A stretch of 64,000 nt of DNA from Lysobacter sp. HDW10. Its GTDB lineage: Bacteria > Pseudomonadota > Gammaproteobacteria > Xanthomonadales > Xanthomonadaceae. The stretch covers positions 674,885 to 738,884 of the forward strand of contig NZ_CP049864.1 of assembly GCF_011300685.1 (NCBI RefSeq). Reading direction: 5' to 3'. The notes beneath the pieces were generated by a model. The model did not search any database, was not told the origin of the DNA, and was given only the letters and a program-made list of their open reading frames with translations. Made by a program: the position numbers and the translations under genes. Below are positions 47,070 to 57,472 of this stretch, in pieces (the stretch's first letter is position 1; each line of letters opens with the position of its first letter).

Positions 47070-47078
47070 TGGGATAAT
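47070..47078 (+). promoter_or_regulatory. Extended -10 promoter for mnmG
   Basis: TGGGATAAT: a TG pair one base ahead of GATAAT, the extended -10 form that can work without a good -35 (none is visible). Transcription would start near 47085, leaving a leader of about 65 bases before the chosen ATG. Confidence 0.45.
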
Positions 47079-47149
47079 CAGCATGAAGCGTGCCAACAGT
47101 AGAACAACTGCACGGTGTGCGTTTCAGAATTTTTCTAGGCAATGTTTGC

Positions 47150-49045
47150 ATGCGCACTTCTCACGCGTTTTACAACTTTGAAGTCATCGTCATCGGTGGT
47201 GGTCATAGCGGCACTGAAGCTGCGTTAGCCGCTGCACGTGCAGGTGCGCGCACGTTGTTGTTGACCCATAACATCGAGACTGTCGGTGCGATGAGTTGCA
47301 ATCCTGCCATCGGTGGCATCGGCAAAGGACATTTGGTCAAAGAGATTGATGCACTTGGTGGCATCATGGCGCGCGCTGCGGACGCAGCAGGTATTCAATG
47401 GCGCACACTCAATGCATCGAAAGGGCCGGCGGTACGCGCAACGCGCTGCCAGGCAGATCGTTCGCGCTATCGCCAATTCATTCGCGCGGCGGTTGAATCT
47501 TCTCCCAATCTCACTGTGTTTCAAGCCGCCGTCGATGACATCGAAATTGTCGACAACCGTGTGCGTGCTGCTATCACGCAAACAGGTTTGCGTTTTGAAG
47601 CACCCGCGATCGTACTGACCGCAGGGACATTCCTCGCCGGGAAAATCCATATTGGTGAAACGCAATACGCTGCAGGTCGAATGGGCGACCCGCCGTCGAG
47701 CGCACTGGCCGCACGCTTGCGCGAAGGTGCGTTTATGGTCGACCGCTTGAAGACCGGCACGCCGCCGCGCATTGATGGTCGAACGCTCGACTACAGCGTC
47801 ATGCAAGAACAAGCAGGTGATACACCGCGGCCTGTGTTTTCATTCATGGGCTCGCGCGCCGATCATCCACCGCAAGTGTCGTGCTGGATTACGCAAACCA
47901 CCGAACAGACACACGAGATCATTCGCAACGCGTTACATCGTTCGCCTTTGTACTCGGGTCAGATTGAAGGCATCGGTCCGCGTTACTGCCCAAGCATCGA
48001 AGACAAAGTTGTGCGTTTCGCCGAGAAGGCGTCGCATCAAATTTTTGTCGAGCCCGAGGGCTTGGATGTGGCGGAAATTTATCCGAATGGCATCAGCACT
48101 TCGTTGCCTTTCGATGTGCAGCTTGAATTGGTGCGCAGCATAGGCGGCTTTGAGCAAGCGCACATCACGCGTCCCGGCTACGCCATTGAGTACGACTACT
48201 TCGACCCGCGCGGTTTGAAAACATCGCTGGAAACGAAGGCAGTCCACGGCTTGTACTTTGCCGGGCAAATCAATGGCACCACAGGCTATGAAGAAGCCGC
48301 CGCACAAGGTTTGTTGGCGGGCTTGAATGCGGCACGTAGCGTTCAAGACAAGGAAGCGTGGAGCCCACGCAGGGACGAAGCGTACTTGGGCGTGATGGTG
48401 GACGACCTGATCACGCAAGGCACCCTTGAGCCCTATCGCATGTTCACAAGCCGTGCGGAATATCGCTTGCAGTTGCGCGAAGACAATGCAGATGCGCGTC
48501 TCACCCCCGTAGGCCGCGAAATGGGTTTGGTGGATGACGCGCGTTGGACGGCGTTCTCTGAAAAACGTGAAGCCGTCGAGCGCGAGTCGCAGCGACTCAA
48601 AGGCCTGTGGGCAGCGCCGAACAATCCACTCGGTATGGCTTTGAAACGCGATTTGGATTTGGATGTGAGTCGGGAAACGAGTGCACGCGACTTATTGCGT
48701 CGCCCCGAAATCCGTTACACCGCTTTGATGCAAGTGGCGGAGTTCGGCCCTGGTTTGGCAGACCCCATTGCAGCGGAACAAGTTGAGATCGAAACGAAGT
48801 ACGCAGGCTACCTGGACCGCCAACGCGAAGACATCGCGCGCGCGGAACGCAACAACAGCACGCTGATTCCAGAAGGCTTCGATTACACCGAGGTACGCGG
48901 CCTGTCGTCGGAAGTTTTGCAGAAGCTGGAAAAGGTGCGCCCCGAATCCGTGGGCCAAGCACAGCGGATCCCGGGTATGACACCCGCAGCGATTTCATTG
49001 CTGTTGGTTCACCTGACGCGCGTGCGGCGCGCGCACGCAGCCTGA
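47150..49045 (+). CDS. mnmG: tRNA uridine-5-carboxymethylaminomethyl modification enzyme MnmG (GidA)
   Basis: A 631-residue FAD enzyme that, with MnmE, modifies the wobble uridine of several tRNAs. ATG 47150 gives [21 protein letters not shown], close to the E. coli start and length (629); a GTG at 47090 would add 20 unrelated residues. FAD motif [17 protein letters not shown], the [16 protein letters not shown] segment, the [13 protein letters not shown] stretch and the C-terminal MnmE-binding helical domain (after 560, ending [16 protein letters not shown]) are present. It stops 5 bp from the convergent kinase gene. Confidence 0.97.
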   Translation: MRTSHAFYNFEVIVIGGGHSGTEAALAAARAGARTLLLTHNIETVGAMSCNPAIGGIGKGHLVKEIDALGGIMARAADAAGIQWRTLNASKGPAVRATRCQADRSRYRQFIRAAVESSPNLTVFQAAVDDIEIVDNRVRAAITQTGLRFEAPAIVLTAGTFLAGKIHIGETQYAAGRMGDPPSSALAARLREGAFMVDRLKTGTPPRIDGRTLDYSVMQEQAGDTPRPVFSFMGSRADHPPQVSCWITQTTEQTHEIIRNALHRSPLYSGQIEGIGPRYCPSIEDKVVRFAEKASHQIFVEPEGLDVAEIYPNGISTSLPFDVQLELVRSIGGFEQAHITRPGYAIEYDYFDPRGLKTSLETKAVHGLYFAGQINGTTGYEEAAAQGLLAGLNAARSVQDKEAWSPRRDEAYLGVMVDDLITQGTLEPYRMFTSRAEYRLQLREDNADARLTPVGREMGLVDDARWTAFSEKREAVERESQRLKGLWAAPNNPLGMALKRDLDLDVSRETSARDLLRRPEIRYTALMQVAEFGPGLADPIAAEQVEIETKYAGYLDRQREDIARAERNNSTLIPEGFDYTEVRGLSSEVLQKLEKVRPESVGQAQRIPGMTPAAISLLLVHLTRVRRAHAA

Positions 49046-49050
49046 CTGAA

Positions 49051-51669
49051 TTAATTGACGCTTGCTAGTGCAATTTGCGCTCTGACTTGTTGCGTGCGCC
49101 ACGCGCCTAAATAACGGTCAGCCGTGATGCCTTGCGCGGCCTTCTGTGCCATGGCGCGTGCGCCGTCCGCATCGCCCGCCAGCGCCAACGCTTCCGTGAC
49201 ATAGCCATAGAACGTGGCCGCATCGAACATGTAGGGATACGGCTTCACTAAGGCTAAAGCGTCGGCGACTTGTGCGCGTGCCGTCGCAGGCGCTGTCTTG
49301 GCCAAACCGCGCGCCAGCGCCAAACGCAGCCCCGCTTCATTCAGTGCGAGGTCGAAGGTATCCACTTGCAAGGCATGGTCCAAACCTTGTTGCGCATAGC
49401 GACGCGATTGCTCGACATCGCCCAACAACCACGCGTGTCTCGCCATACGGAGATACCAATCGCGCCAATTGATGGCCTGGTCTTCGTAAAGCTTGGGAAT
49501 GGCAGCCTTCACGGCTGACATTTGTGTGTCGTACTCGGCATGCCTGCCTTGCATCTCGTACAAGTCGGCCAAGGCAAAACGAATGTTCACACGGTTGGTG
49601 CCGAGCGGATCGAAACGCGGCACGCTCGCGATTTCCAAAGAACGAATGAATGCCGCCTCACTTTCGTGCTGACGCTTGGCGTCGTACTTCAACAACCCGG
49701 CAAGTTGATTCTGCACGGTCATTTCGAGCGCGGTGTTCTGCATCTTGTGCTTAGCGACGTAGTCTTTGGAATAGGCGCGAATTTTCTCGGCTTCGCCGTT
49801 TTCGTTTACCCGCATCAAGCCATAGGTATAAGTACGTGCAACTTCCAGTGTTCGCGGGTTATCCACGCCGTATCGATCGCGCGTACGTTCGAACAACTCA
49901 CGCGCGCGTTGCGCGCCCTCTTTCAACATGCCGAACTTGTTCAATACCAAGATTTCGTAGTTGGCAATTTGTCGGTAGTCCTCAAACAGACCTTCTTCCA
50001 ACGGCCGCTCAAGTCCATCAACGCGATGGCGGATACGTGCAAAATAGGCTAAAGCGCGCTTGTCCTTCCTGTCCGCAAGAATTCGCGCGCGAATCCCATC
50101 GCGCTTGATGCCGAGACGCGGTTGCTCAGCGCTCAAGCGATCAATGACGGGCTCGACTTGCTTGACGATGCGCTCAGCGTCTTCCGTTTGGCTCGTGGCC
50201 ATGAAGGATTCCGCCATGTCCAAAAGCAAGATCAGTTTGGAATCCAAGGGATCTTTGCTATCCGGACGCAAGCGCGCCAGGCTTTGATCAATCATTTGCC
50301 TGACGGTGATGCCGTTGCCGCCATCATTCATCAGCGCGTGGGTCAGCATCTGTTGGAAGGCTTCTTCCACCGCGGCGGTGATTTGCTCATTGCTACGGGC
50401 AGCATCGCGAGCGGCTTCGGCAATTGCTTGTGCTTCGCGTGCTTGCTTGGCTTGCCACAAGGTGGCCGCAACGCCGGTGGCAATGGCCACGACGAGCAAG
50501 GCACCGCCGGCAACACCCCAACGATTGCGTTTGACAAAGCGCGAAGCGCGATACATCAACGTCGGCTCGCGCACTTTCACCGGGCGACCATCCAGCCATG
50601 CGCGCAAGTCGTCCGCAAAGGCGTCTGCTGAGTGATAGCGATCGCGCGGATTGCGTGAAATCGCGTGGGTCACGATGGCATTCAAGTCACCTGTCACTTC
50701 TGCGATCAAGTGACCGACACTGGTACCGCGCGCACGCGCGACATCCTCGCCGCCCATTTCTACTGCGCGCGGCAATCGTTGCGGATTCTGTTCGAGCGCA
50801 GTCAGTTGTGTCAGCAGACTCGTGCCCGTCGTGACGCCATAGGCATTGCGTCCGGCAAGCAAGTCATACAACAACATGCCCAATTGATAGATATCCGAGG
50901 CGGTACCGACCGCTTCGTTGTTCAATTGTTCTGGCGACGCAAACTCAGGCGTGAACACACGGTCATGTGTTTTGGTGTGCTCGGCTTCGTCTTCGATCAG
51001 CTTGGCAACACCGAAGTCGAGAAGTTTGACGTGACCATTGTCTTCAACCAAGACATTGCCGGGTTTGACATCGCGGTGAATGATCAGCGCGCGATGTGCT
51101 TCCGCTACCGCTTCCAATACTTGAAGAAATAGAATCACGCGCTTGCGCACGTCTATTTTTCTTGCATCACACCAATGATCGATCCGTTGCCCGATGACCA
51201 ATTCCATTGCGAACCAAGGCGTATCGCCTTCGAGTCCACCGTCAACCAAGCTCGCAATATTTTCGTGGCGGAGGCGCGCCAGGATTTGTCGTTCACGCAG
51301 AAAGCGTTGGCGGGAAGCTTGCGTGTCCAAGCCCACGCGAATGCGTTTGAGTGCCGCCACTTGCACGTAGTCACCGGCGTCGCGCTCGACGCGATACACC
51401 GCACCCATGCCGCCGTGGCCAAGCACGTCGACAACACGCCACGGACCAAATTGTGTGGGATTGTTTGCCGCACGCTCGGTCAGGCCCAACATGTCGCGCA
51501 GCTCGGCGCGAATTTCGGGTTCATCCGCGCACTCACGATCCAACGCGTTTTCGCGAATGGTTTCCGGAAGGTCGTTCAGGACTTCAAAAAGCGTCGCGAC
51601 GCGCCGACGTCGCGTAAATTCACCTCGACCCTGCTCGGACGGCGGCGTTTCCCCGGTGCCGTTTTGCAA
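49051..51669 (-). CDS. Membrane-bound Ser/Thr protein kinase with C-terminal helical repeats
   Basis: An 872-residue Hanks-type kinase. A 60-residue N-terminal region precedes the catalytic domain: GHGGMGAVY loop, Lys108 in AALKRI, Glu127, HRDVKPGNVLV (Asp200), DFG (Asp218) and FTPEFASPEQ, so all catalytic residues are there. One transmembrane helix follows near residues 380-402, and the remaining 450 residues are alpha-helical and TPR-like in pattern. TTG 51669 is the only sensible start and has a GAGGGAGA ribosome site. It lies 61 bp after tamB on the same strand, with no sigma factor gene nearby. Confidence 0.85.
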   Translation of the reverse strand: MQNGTGETPPSEQGRGEFTRRRRVATLFEVLNDLPETIRENALDRECADEPEIRAELRDMLGLTERAANNPTQFGPWRVVDVLGHGGMGAVYRVERDAGDYVQVAALKRIRVGLDTQASRQRFLRERQILARLRHENIASLVDGGLEGDTPWFAMELVIGQRIDHWCDARKIDVRKRVILFLQVLEAVAEAHRALIIHRDVKPGNVLVEDNGHVKLLDFGVAKLIEDEAEHTKTHDRVFTPEFASPEQLNNEAVGTASDIYQLGMLLYDLLAGRNAYGVTTGTSLLTQLTALEQNPQRLPRAVEMGGEDVARARGTSVGHLIAEVTGDLNAIVTHAISRNPRDRYHSADAFADDLRAWLDGRPVKVREPTLMYRASRFVKRNRWGVAGGALLVVAIATGVAATLWQAKQAREAQAIAEAARDAARSNEQITAAVEEAFQQMLTHALMNDGGNGITVRQMIDQSLARLRPDSKDPLDSKLILLLDMAESFMATSQTEDAERIVKQVEPVIDRLSAEQPRLGIKRDGIRARILADRKDKRALAYFARIRHRVDGLERPLEEGLFEDYRQIANYEILVLNKFGMLKEGAQRARELFERTRDRYGVDNPRTLEVARTYTYGLMRVNENGEAEKIRAYSKDYVAKHKMQNTALEMTVQNQLAGLLKYDAKRQHESEAAFIRSLEIASVPRFDPLGTNRVNIRFALADLYEMQGRHAEYDTQMSAVKAAIPKLYEDQAINWRDWYLRMARHAWLLGDVEQSRRYAQQGLDHALQVDTFDLALNEAGLRLALARGLAKTAPATARAQVADALALVKPYPYMFDAATFYGYVTEALALAGDADGARAMAQKAAQGITADRYLGAWRTQQVRAQIALASVN

Positions 51670-51730
51670 ACAGCCATCTCCCTCAAACTCAGATTCGAGT
51701 GTGCACCTCAGGGCGTCTGTTCGGCAAGCA

Positions 51731-54700
51731 TCATTTTTCTTTGCGCCAGTTCAAAGAACCACGACTTTCTCTACTACTGGTTTCGATCTCGATGTCGAAG
51801 CCGCGCGCAATGAGATAGCGCAGCATCAACACTTGGCCGGTGCCCAACAAAGACACGCCATAGCTGACGTAGAGCTTGGGTGACACGTATTTGCCGAAAC
51901 CCAAGACACTGCCGCCCAAGGCACGTGAATGCAGCACGCCCGCATCATCCAGACCCAAGCGACTGCCCAACTGTGAGGCCAGTAAGCTGCCGCCTGCAGT
52001 CAGTGCTGCAGAAGCAGCGCTGACTTGGCGCTCTTCGTCGGTATCCAATCCAGACAACGGTCGGCCCAAGGTGAGATAAGCCAGTGCGTCGGACTGACTG
52101 GTCGCAGGATCGCTCCACACCACGGCTTGGGGCTTGTTCGCGCGACCGGTAACTTGAATACCCGCCGTCACATCGCCGATCTCGCGTTCCGCGCGCACAT
52201 CCAGCAAGGGATTGGCGACCGGATCATTCGTCCAAACCAATCGACCGCGCGTGATCTTCAGGTTTTGCCCATAGGCGCGATAGCGACCCGCGACATTCAA
52301 TTGACCTGTCGCCAAGGTTTCCACCCCAGGCTGCATGCGCACACGCAGTTGGCCACCCAAGGTGCCGGTGAGTCCGAAGCCTTTTAGATTGACGTTGTCG
52401 CCCAACACCAAGAGCAAATTCATGTCGAGCGCGGTGCTCGCAGTCGCCTCGGGATCGACCGGATCCAACACAACAACATCGCTCGAGCGTGTCTTGCCAT
52501 TCGACAAGCGCTCAAGCTCAATCCGCCCATCCGGCACATTGACTGTACCTGTCACCGTTAAGGGGCGGCCGGCGATGAATTTTACGAGTACGTCCGGGTC
52601 GACGACGGCATAGAGGTCGCGTGTGTCCGAGACCAGAATATTTTTACCGCGGACATTGAGTTGTAGCGGCGTGTCTTGTCCGCGCCAACCGAGGGTGCCA
52701 TCGACATTGAGAATGCCATCGCCGCTTTTGATGCTGCCACTGATGCGCGCATTGCCGTCTGCTTGCGCAGTCATGCGCACTTGGCCTTCGCGCAATACGA
52801 TACCGAGCGCGGGGAGTTCTGCGCGGAACTCTGTCAACTGCGCATTGCCGCCCAATGCAGGCGCGCCCATGCGACCGCCGAGTTGAATGCGTCCGCTGAG
52901 ATGGCCCGTAGGGTCAACGATGTCAGGTGACAGCAACTCCATCAAAGTGAGATCGCGTGTATCGACGTCGACGAAGCCCGACAAGGCAGCGTTCATGTCG
53001 TAGCCCGCGGTGACATCCGCGGCGAGTTTGCCTTCACCGTTGAAGCCCGCACTTAAGCGTGCTTGCCAACGGTTGGCGTCGAAGCTGCCATTGATGTCCA
53101 GCGCATTGAAGTTGAAGGCCGTCTTGCGGTTCTTCAAATCGAGCGTGATGCCGGCTTGCGGTGCGCTGATATGTGCCGTGCCGCGGAAGCTATTCCCGAC
53201 GGGTCGCACATCGGCCAACACGGCGAACTCGCCATGCACATCCCAACGGCTGCCGTCTTCTCGCGTCGGGATGTAGGGCATGAGCAAGGCGGTCGTGATG
53301 CCGCGCCCTTCGACGTGCACACCGCGATTCGGCCAATCCGCGTTGACACACAGGCGACCACCTTGCGTCGACGTGAAACAACTCGGTGTAATGCGCCAAC
53401 TGCGACCGGATTGCGCATATGTGGCCGCAGATTGCAGTTGCCATGCCGCGCCTTTGGCAGGTGAAAGATCGAGACGACTCAAAGTCCCCTGCCAGTTCTC
53501 GCCACGCTTGAGTGCCGTGCCGGCAAATTTCAAGGCGCCTTGCGGACCGCGTGCATCGCCTTCAAGACGTAAGTTCTCCATCGCACCCTGTGCGTGTGCA
53601 TTGACTTCGTCGAGTGCCACGCCTGCTTTCAGGCCACGCGCATTGATGCGCAAATCACCTGTGGTGCCGCCCGCCCAGGGCAATCGTCCGGCGACTTTCA
53701 GGTGCTCAGCGCGATGGGTCTTCCACGCAAGCGATTGCCCTGAAAGATCTGCCGCAATATTCGGTGCGTTGCGCGGCCCGCGAAGTGTGAGCTGACCCAC
53801 CACCGTGCCTTTGGCATCAGGCAGGGCATCATTCAAATTGAATGGCAAAAACTTTGCATCGACGTCAATGTTCTGCGCGATGCGACCGCGCGCGATCACA
53901 TTGCTGTGTCCTAAGCGAAGGTCGACGTCGCCGCTCGCAGTCCACACGTCTTTCGCAGTGGCCGGCAGCGTGAGCGCCACGTTGCCGCGACCGGTCAACG
54001 CGCGATCGCGTAGTTGCCCACCGAGATGCGTTGCATCAAGCGCGATGTCCATGCCACCCCGCGCATTGCGCCCACCCTGGGTTTTCAGGTCGCCGCGAAT
54101 CGCGCCGTGCCACGCCGGAAGAAAGTAGCCCGGGTCGAAGCTCGCCAACTTGGCGGTCACATCCCACTTCAGTGCCGGATTGAATGCCAAGTAGCCGGTT
54201 GCATCCAAACGCCCTTCCGGCATCACGACATTGAGTGCCTTGAAGTGCAAAGCCTTTCGATCACCTGCCCCGTCGAGTTTGACGTCGGCGCGTTGCTTGC
54301 CACGCATGAGGACGGCGGTACCGATCGCGGACCAAGCATCCAAGGTGCCCGCGATGCCGAGATCGGCACTTGCACCGATTCGATTGTCGCCATCGCCGTA
54401 TGCAAGACCGCGTGCGTTCAATGCGAACTCAACGCGACCGCGTGTATCGCCTTTGAAATCACCACTGCCAGTGGCCGTAATTCGACCCCCTAAAACATCC
54501 ACAACCAAAGGTGCAAAGGTCAGGCGTTGCTCTTCCAGCACGACTTTTGAAGGCTGCACCACCAATTTGAAATCGCCGCGCTGCAAGGCCGCATCAATGT
54601 TGGCGTGCCCCCCCGCACCGCGTGCAGATAGATTGAAGGTGATGGGCTCAGAGGTGCTGGCGAGACCTTGCAGCAAATCCGGATCCAAACCTTCAGAGTT

Positions 54701-55636
54701 TGCAGACAGCTGCCATGTGGGGTTGGATTGACCCCCACTCAACGTCAGCAGTGCACGCGTACGACCCGGCGCGTTGCCCGACACCGCCACGTCCAATTTG
54801 TCGAGCGTGCCTATCGCGCGCAGTCCGATCGCGGGACACGTACTGCCCAAAGGTGCGGGCAGCAATGCGCTCGCGGTGAAGTCGGTGCGGTAATTGTTGC
54901 GCGGCGTGTAGTGGCCATGCGCCTTGAACACGCCGCGATCACTGTCCACCTGCACATGCGTCAGCATGAACGCATCTTCCTGCGCATCCAAGCCACCGCG
55001 CACACGCGAGATGTCGATCAAGGGCGCACCTGCACGACTGATCTTGAAACCATCGATCTCGATCGTGTCTGCGCGAATCGACAGCGGTGGTTTGATGGCG
55101 GGCAATGACTCTGGCCAACGCGGCAGTTCAAACGGCTTATTCGAGCGCGGCACATCTAATGTCGCGCGACGCACTTGCATCGCATCCAAGCGCAAACGCT
55201 TTCCAAGCAGCGGTTGGATGGCCGGATCGATCACGATCGTCTCGGCAGTGAAGGTGGTGATCTCAGGCTGCGAGCAGTTCGGATACTTGACGGGTTTGCC
55301 TTCAACATCCGGGCAACCGCGATAGACCACACGCACACCATGCAAGGTCATCGGGCCGGCGACGGGCCCTTCCGCCGATTGCCATGTGAACGTTGTGCCC
55401 GCGGGCAGCAACCATTGGATGCGATTCAAAAGAAAATCGCGACCGCCCAAGGTGCTCAACAACCACCACAGCAAAGCGGCAAACAACACGATCAGTGCGA
55501 GTGTGCCGAATCCGCTGCGCCTTGCCACCTTAATGTTGCGTGCGCGCCGCAATGCGCGCAGTTCTGCAATGCGTGCTTCACGTTGCGCATTCGTGGCATC
55601 GTCAGGCAGCGGTGGCAGCAGCGGCTTCTTCGCCAT
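51731..55636 (-). CDS. tamB: Translocation and assembly module subunit TamB
   Basis: A 1301-residue protein with an N-terminal membrane anchor (about 43-63), a very long beta-taco body rich in alternating hydrophobic residues, and a C-terminal DUF490 domain (about 950-1301) containing the typical LTLGRPLSG segment. With TamA it helps insert outer-membrane proteins and is linked to phospholipid transport between the membranes. The ATG overlaps the tamA stop (TAATG), confirming the pair. The adhesin/TpsB system in the same window would be a natural client, though this is only inference. Confidence 0.93.
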   Translation of the reverse strand: MAKKPLLPPLPDDATNAQREARIAELRALRRARNIKVARRSGFGTLALIVLFAALLWWLLSTLGGRDFLLNRIQWLLPAGTTFTWQSAEGPVAGPMTLHGVRVVYRGCPDVEGKPVKYPNCSQPEITTFTAETIVIDPAIQPLLGKRLRLDAMQVRRATLDVPRSNKPFELPRWPESLPAIKPPLSIRADTIEIDGFKISRAGAPLIDISRVRGGLDAQEDAFMLTHVQVDSDRGVFKAHGHYTPRNNYRTDFTASALLPAPLGSTCPAIGLRAIGTLDKLDVAVSGNAPGRTRALLTLSGGQSNPTWQLSANSEGLDPDLLQGLASTSEPITFNLSARGAGGHANIDAALQRGDFKLVVQPSKVVLEEQRLTFAPLVVDVLGGRITATGSGDFKGDTRGRVEFALNARGLAYGDGDNRIGASADLGIAGTLDAWSAIGTAVLMRGKQRADVKLDGAGDRKALHFKALNVVMPEGRLDATGYLAFNPALKWDVTAKLASFDPGYFLPAWHGAIRGDLKTQGGRNARGGMDIALDATHLGGQLRDRALTGRGNVALTLPATAKDVWTASGDVDLRLGHSNVIARGRIAQNIDVDAKFLPFNLNDALPDAKGTVVGQLTLRGPRNAPNIAADLSGQSLAWKTHRAEHLKVAGRLPWAGGTTGDLRINARGLKAGVALDEVNAHAQGAMENLRLEGDARGPQGALKFAGTALKRGENWQGTLSRLDLSPAKGAAWQLQSAATYAQSGRSWRITPSCFTSTQGGRLCVNADWPNRGVHVEGRGITTALLMPYIPTREDGSRWDVHGEFAVLADVRPVGNSFRGTAHISAPQAGITLDLKNRKTAFNFNALDINGSFDANRWQARLSAGFNGEGKLAADVTAGYDMNAALSGFVDVDTRDLTLMELLSPDIVDPTGHLSGRIQLGGRMGAPALGGNAQLTEFRAELPALGIVLREGQVRMTAQADGNARISGSIKSGDGILNVDGTLGWRGQDTPLQLNVRGKNILVSDTRDLYAVVDPDVLVKFIAGRPLTVTGTVNVPDGRIELERLSNGKTRSSDVVVLDPVDPEATASTALDMNLLLVLGDNVNLKGFGLTGTLGGQLRVRMQPGVETLATGQLNVAGRYRAYGQNLKITRGRLVWTNDPVANPLLDVRAEREIGDVTAGIQVTGRANKPQAVVWSDPATSQSDALAYLTLGRPLSGLDTDEERQVSAASAALTAGGSLLASQLGSRLGLDDAGVLHSRALGGSVLGFGKYVSPKLYVSYGVSLLGTGQVLMLRYLIARGFDIEIETSSRESRGSLNWRKEK

Positions 55637-57435
55637 TACAACTCCGCGCCAATATTGAAGTGCAATGTAAATGCGGAATCCGGGCTGTCCAAGCCACGGG
55701 CGATATCAATGCGCACAGGACCCACGGGCGAACGCCAGCGCACACCGATACCCACACCTGTACGCCAATCCGGATGCTTGCCATTGAACGCGCTGCCCGA
55801 ATCCACGAATGCGGCGACGCCCCATTGCGGTCTGAAGTAGTGCTCGAACTCCACGCTACTGGTGACCAAATTGTCTGCGCCCAGCGCGTAACGTTTCTTA
55901 CCTGCGGCATCAATGATGCGCGGCCCCACTTCACGCCAGTTGTAGCCGCGAATGCTGCGATCACCGCCTGCGTAGAAGCGTAACGATGGCGGAATGACCG
56001 CTGTATCGGCATGAAAACTTTGGCCCAATTCGCCGCGCACGATCAAACGATTGCTGAGCCCGATGCCTTTGAACCATTGGCCGCGCGCTTGCAGCTGGCC
56101 GAAGGTTCCCTGCCCGCGCACACTCCCACCGCGCGCGGTGACACTCAGTCCCCAGCCGCGGCGCGGGTACAAACGGTCGTCTACGTTGACGTAATCCGCG
56201 CGCAGCTGCGGATAGAACAAACTGGCGTATTCGTAGACCTTGTTCGGATTGCTCGGGTCCAACAAGGTGTAGCTCCAGCGTTCGCGCAAGAAGTGAAGCG
56301 ACGCGGTCGCGGTAAGCGTGCGGGTGATTTCCCCGCTACGGCTGAACACCGCTTCCACGCGGCGCGAGTCGATGTAGTCGGTTTGCTCGTCTGAATACTG
56401 CGTGCCGATGGTGTACCAACCATCCCGCCATTTGAATGCGGGAATTCTGTATTGCAGCGTCGCCGTCTTACGCCGTTTGCCGTAATCGAGATACGCTGCG
56501 GCTTTATGACCCCGCCTATTGAGATAGCGCCGCTCCACACCGGCATTGAAGCCGGGACCATCCAAGGTGCCGTAGCTCACGCCGAGCGTATACACACTGC
56601 GCTTGGCGGGCGTCAGCTTCACCGTGATCGGCACCTCGCGATTCTCGACGGCTTGATCCGGATGCGGTTCGATATCGATCGTGCTGAAGTAATCGAGCGA
56701 GCTCAAAGAACGGCGCAGCCGATCAATACGACCTTGGTGGTAGTACTCACCTTGATTCCAATAAATCAGCTCTTCGAGCAGGCGCGGATAGATGATCTCG
56801 TTGGGTGTTTGCTCAAATTGCACCTTCCCCATGTTGTAGCGATCGCCGCTGTTCCAACGCAGGTCGATATCCGCTGCGTTCTGCGCGCGCGTCACTTCAA
56901 CCGTGTGCGCTTCGAACGCAGCATCGAAATAGCCCCGCTCTGCAAGGCGTCGTGTGATGAAGGCCTTGCTGCCCTCATACAGCGTGTGGTCCAAGACATC
57001 GCCTTTGCGCGGCACGAAGTTGTCGAGCTCTTCGCGCAAGTAACGGTCGTCATCGCCGTCACCGGTGATCGCCAAGCGAACGTCGCGCACTTTGACAGGG
57101 GCGCCTTTATCAACTTCGATCACGATCGCCAGTGCGTCGCGCGCGCCCGAGGTGCTGATCTTGATCGTGGGGTTGTAGTAGCCGAAGGGCTCCAACGCCT
57201 CTCGCGTTTCCGCTTCGGCCACAGCCAGAAGGTAATCGAGGCGTCGATCGGAGATGTCTTTGTCACGCGCGTCTTCGAGCGACAGCACCTCGCGCACGTT
57301 TGCCGTCATCTCGTCATCCAGCCCGTGCACCTCGATGCGCGAAATTTGTGCCGCCCACACAGGCGCGGCCACGAGTACAAGGAGCAGAAGGGTGGACTTG
57401 AGGAAGCTGGCGCGCATGGTCGAAAGCATAACCAT
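55636..57435 (-). CDS. tamA: Autotransporter assembly factor TamA (Omp85 family)
   Basis: A 599-residue outer-membrane protein: signal peptide (hydrophobic 11-25, cut near VWAAQ), three POTRA domains (about 30-270), of which the first starts ISRIEVHGLDDEMTANVREVL, and a C-terminal 16-strand barrel with the Omp85 motif GGDRSIRGYNW. The start at 57435 is favoured by an AAGG ribosome site; ATG 57429 and 57417 are alternatives that only shorten the signal peptide. First gene of tamA-tamB-kinase. Confidence 0.93.
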   Translation of the reverse strand: MVMLSTMRASFLKSTLLLLVLVAAPVWAAQISRIEVHGLDDEMTANVREVLSLEDARDKDISDRRLDYLLAVAEAETREALEPFGYYNPTIKISTSGARDALAIVIEVDKGAPVKVRDVRLAITGDGDDDRYLREELDNFVPRKGDVLDHTLYEGSKAFITRRLAERGYFDAAFEAHTVEVTRAQNAADIDLRWNSGDRYNMGKVQFEQTPNEIIYPRLLEELIYWNQGEYYHQGRIDRLRRSLSSLDYFSTIDIEPHPDQAVENREVPITVKLTPAKRSVYTLGVSYGTLDGPGFNAGVERRYLNRRGHKAAAYLDYGKRRKTATLQYRIPAFKWRDGWYTIGTQYSDEQTDYIDSRRVEAVFSRSGEITRTLTATASLHFLRERWSYTLLDPSNPNKVYEYASLFYPQLRADYVNVDDRLYPRRGWGLSVTARGGSVRGQGTFGQLQARGQWFKGIGLSNRLIVRGELGQSFHADTAVIPPSLRFYAGGDRSIRGYNWREVGPRIIDAAGKKRYALGADNLVTSSVEFEHYFRPQWGVAAFVDSGSAFNGKHPDWRTGVGIGVRWRSPVGPVRIDIARGLDSPDSAFTLHFNIGAEL

Positions 57436-57472
57436 TCGACCTTGAACACTTCCTCGCTTTTTCTTGACGCGC

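Larger units (their letters stand above)
46952..47090 (-). ncRNA. Candidate small RNA ending at the orphan terminator
   Basis: Inferred only from the terminator at 46952-46992. The 5' end is a guess; a clear sigma-70 promoter was not found on the minus strand, and the sequence does not match 6S, SRP or other RNAs that I can recognise. It would be transcribed against the mnmG leader. Confidence 0.25.
46791..47149. other. Structured intergenic region between the lipoprotein gene and mnmG
   Basis: These 359 bases contain no convincing coding sequence. They hold a long imperfect hairpin (46890-46946), a strong minus-strand terminator (46952-46992), a repeated CCCTGTTCC (near 46920 and 47021) and the probable mnmG promoter (47070-47078). 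Confidence 0.7.

Noticed and set aside
51675-51677. ATG eight bases upstream of the kinase TTG
   Set aside because: It opens a different frame of only about 33 codons; the kinase frame itself requires the TTG.
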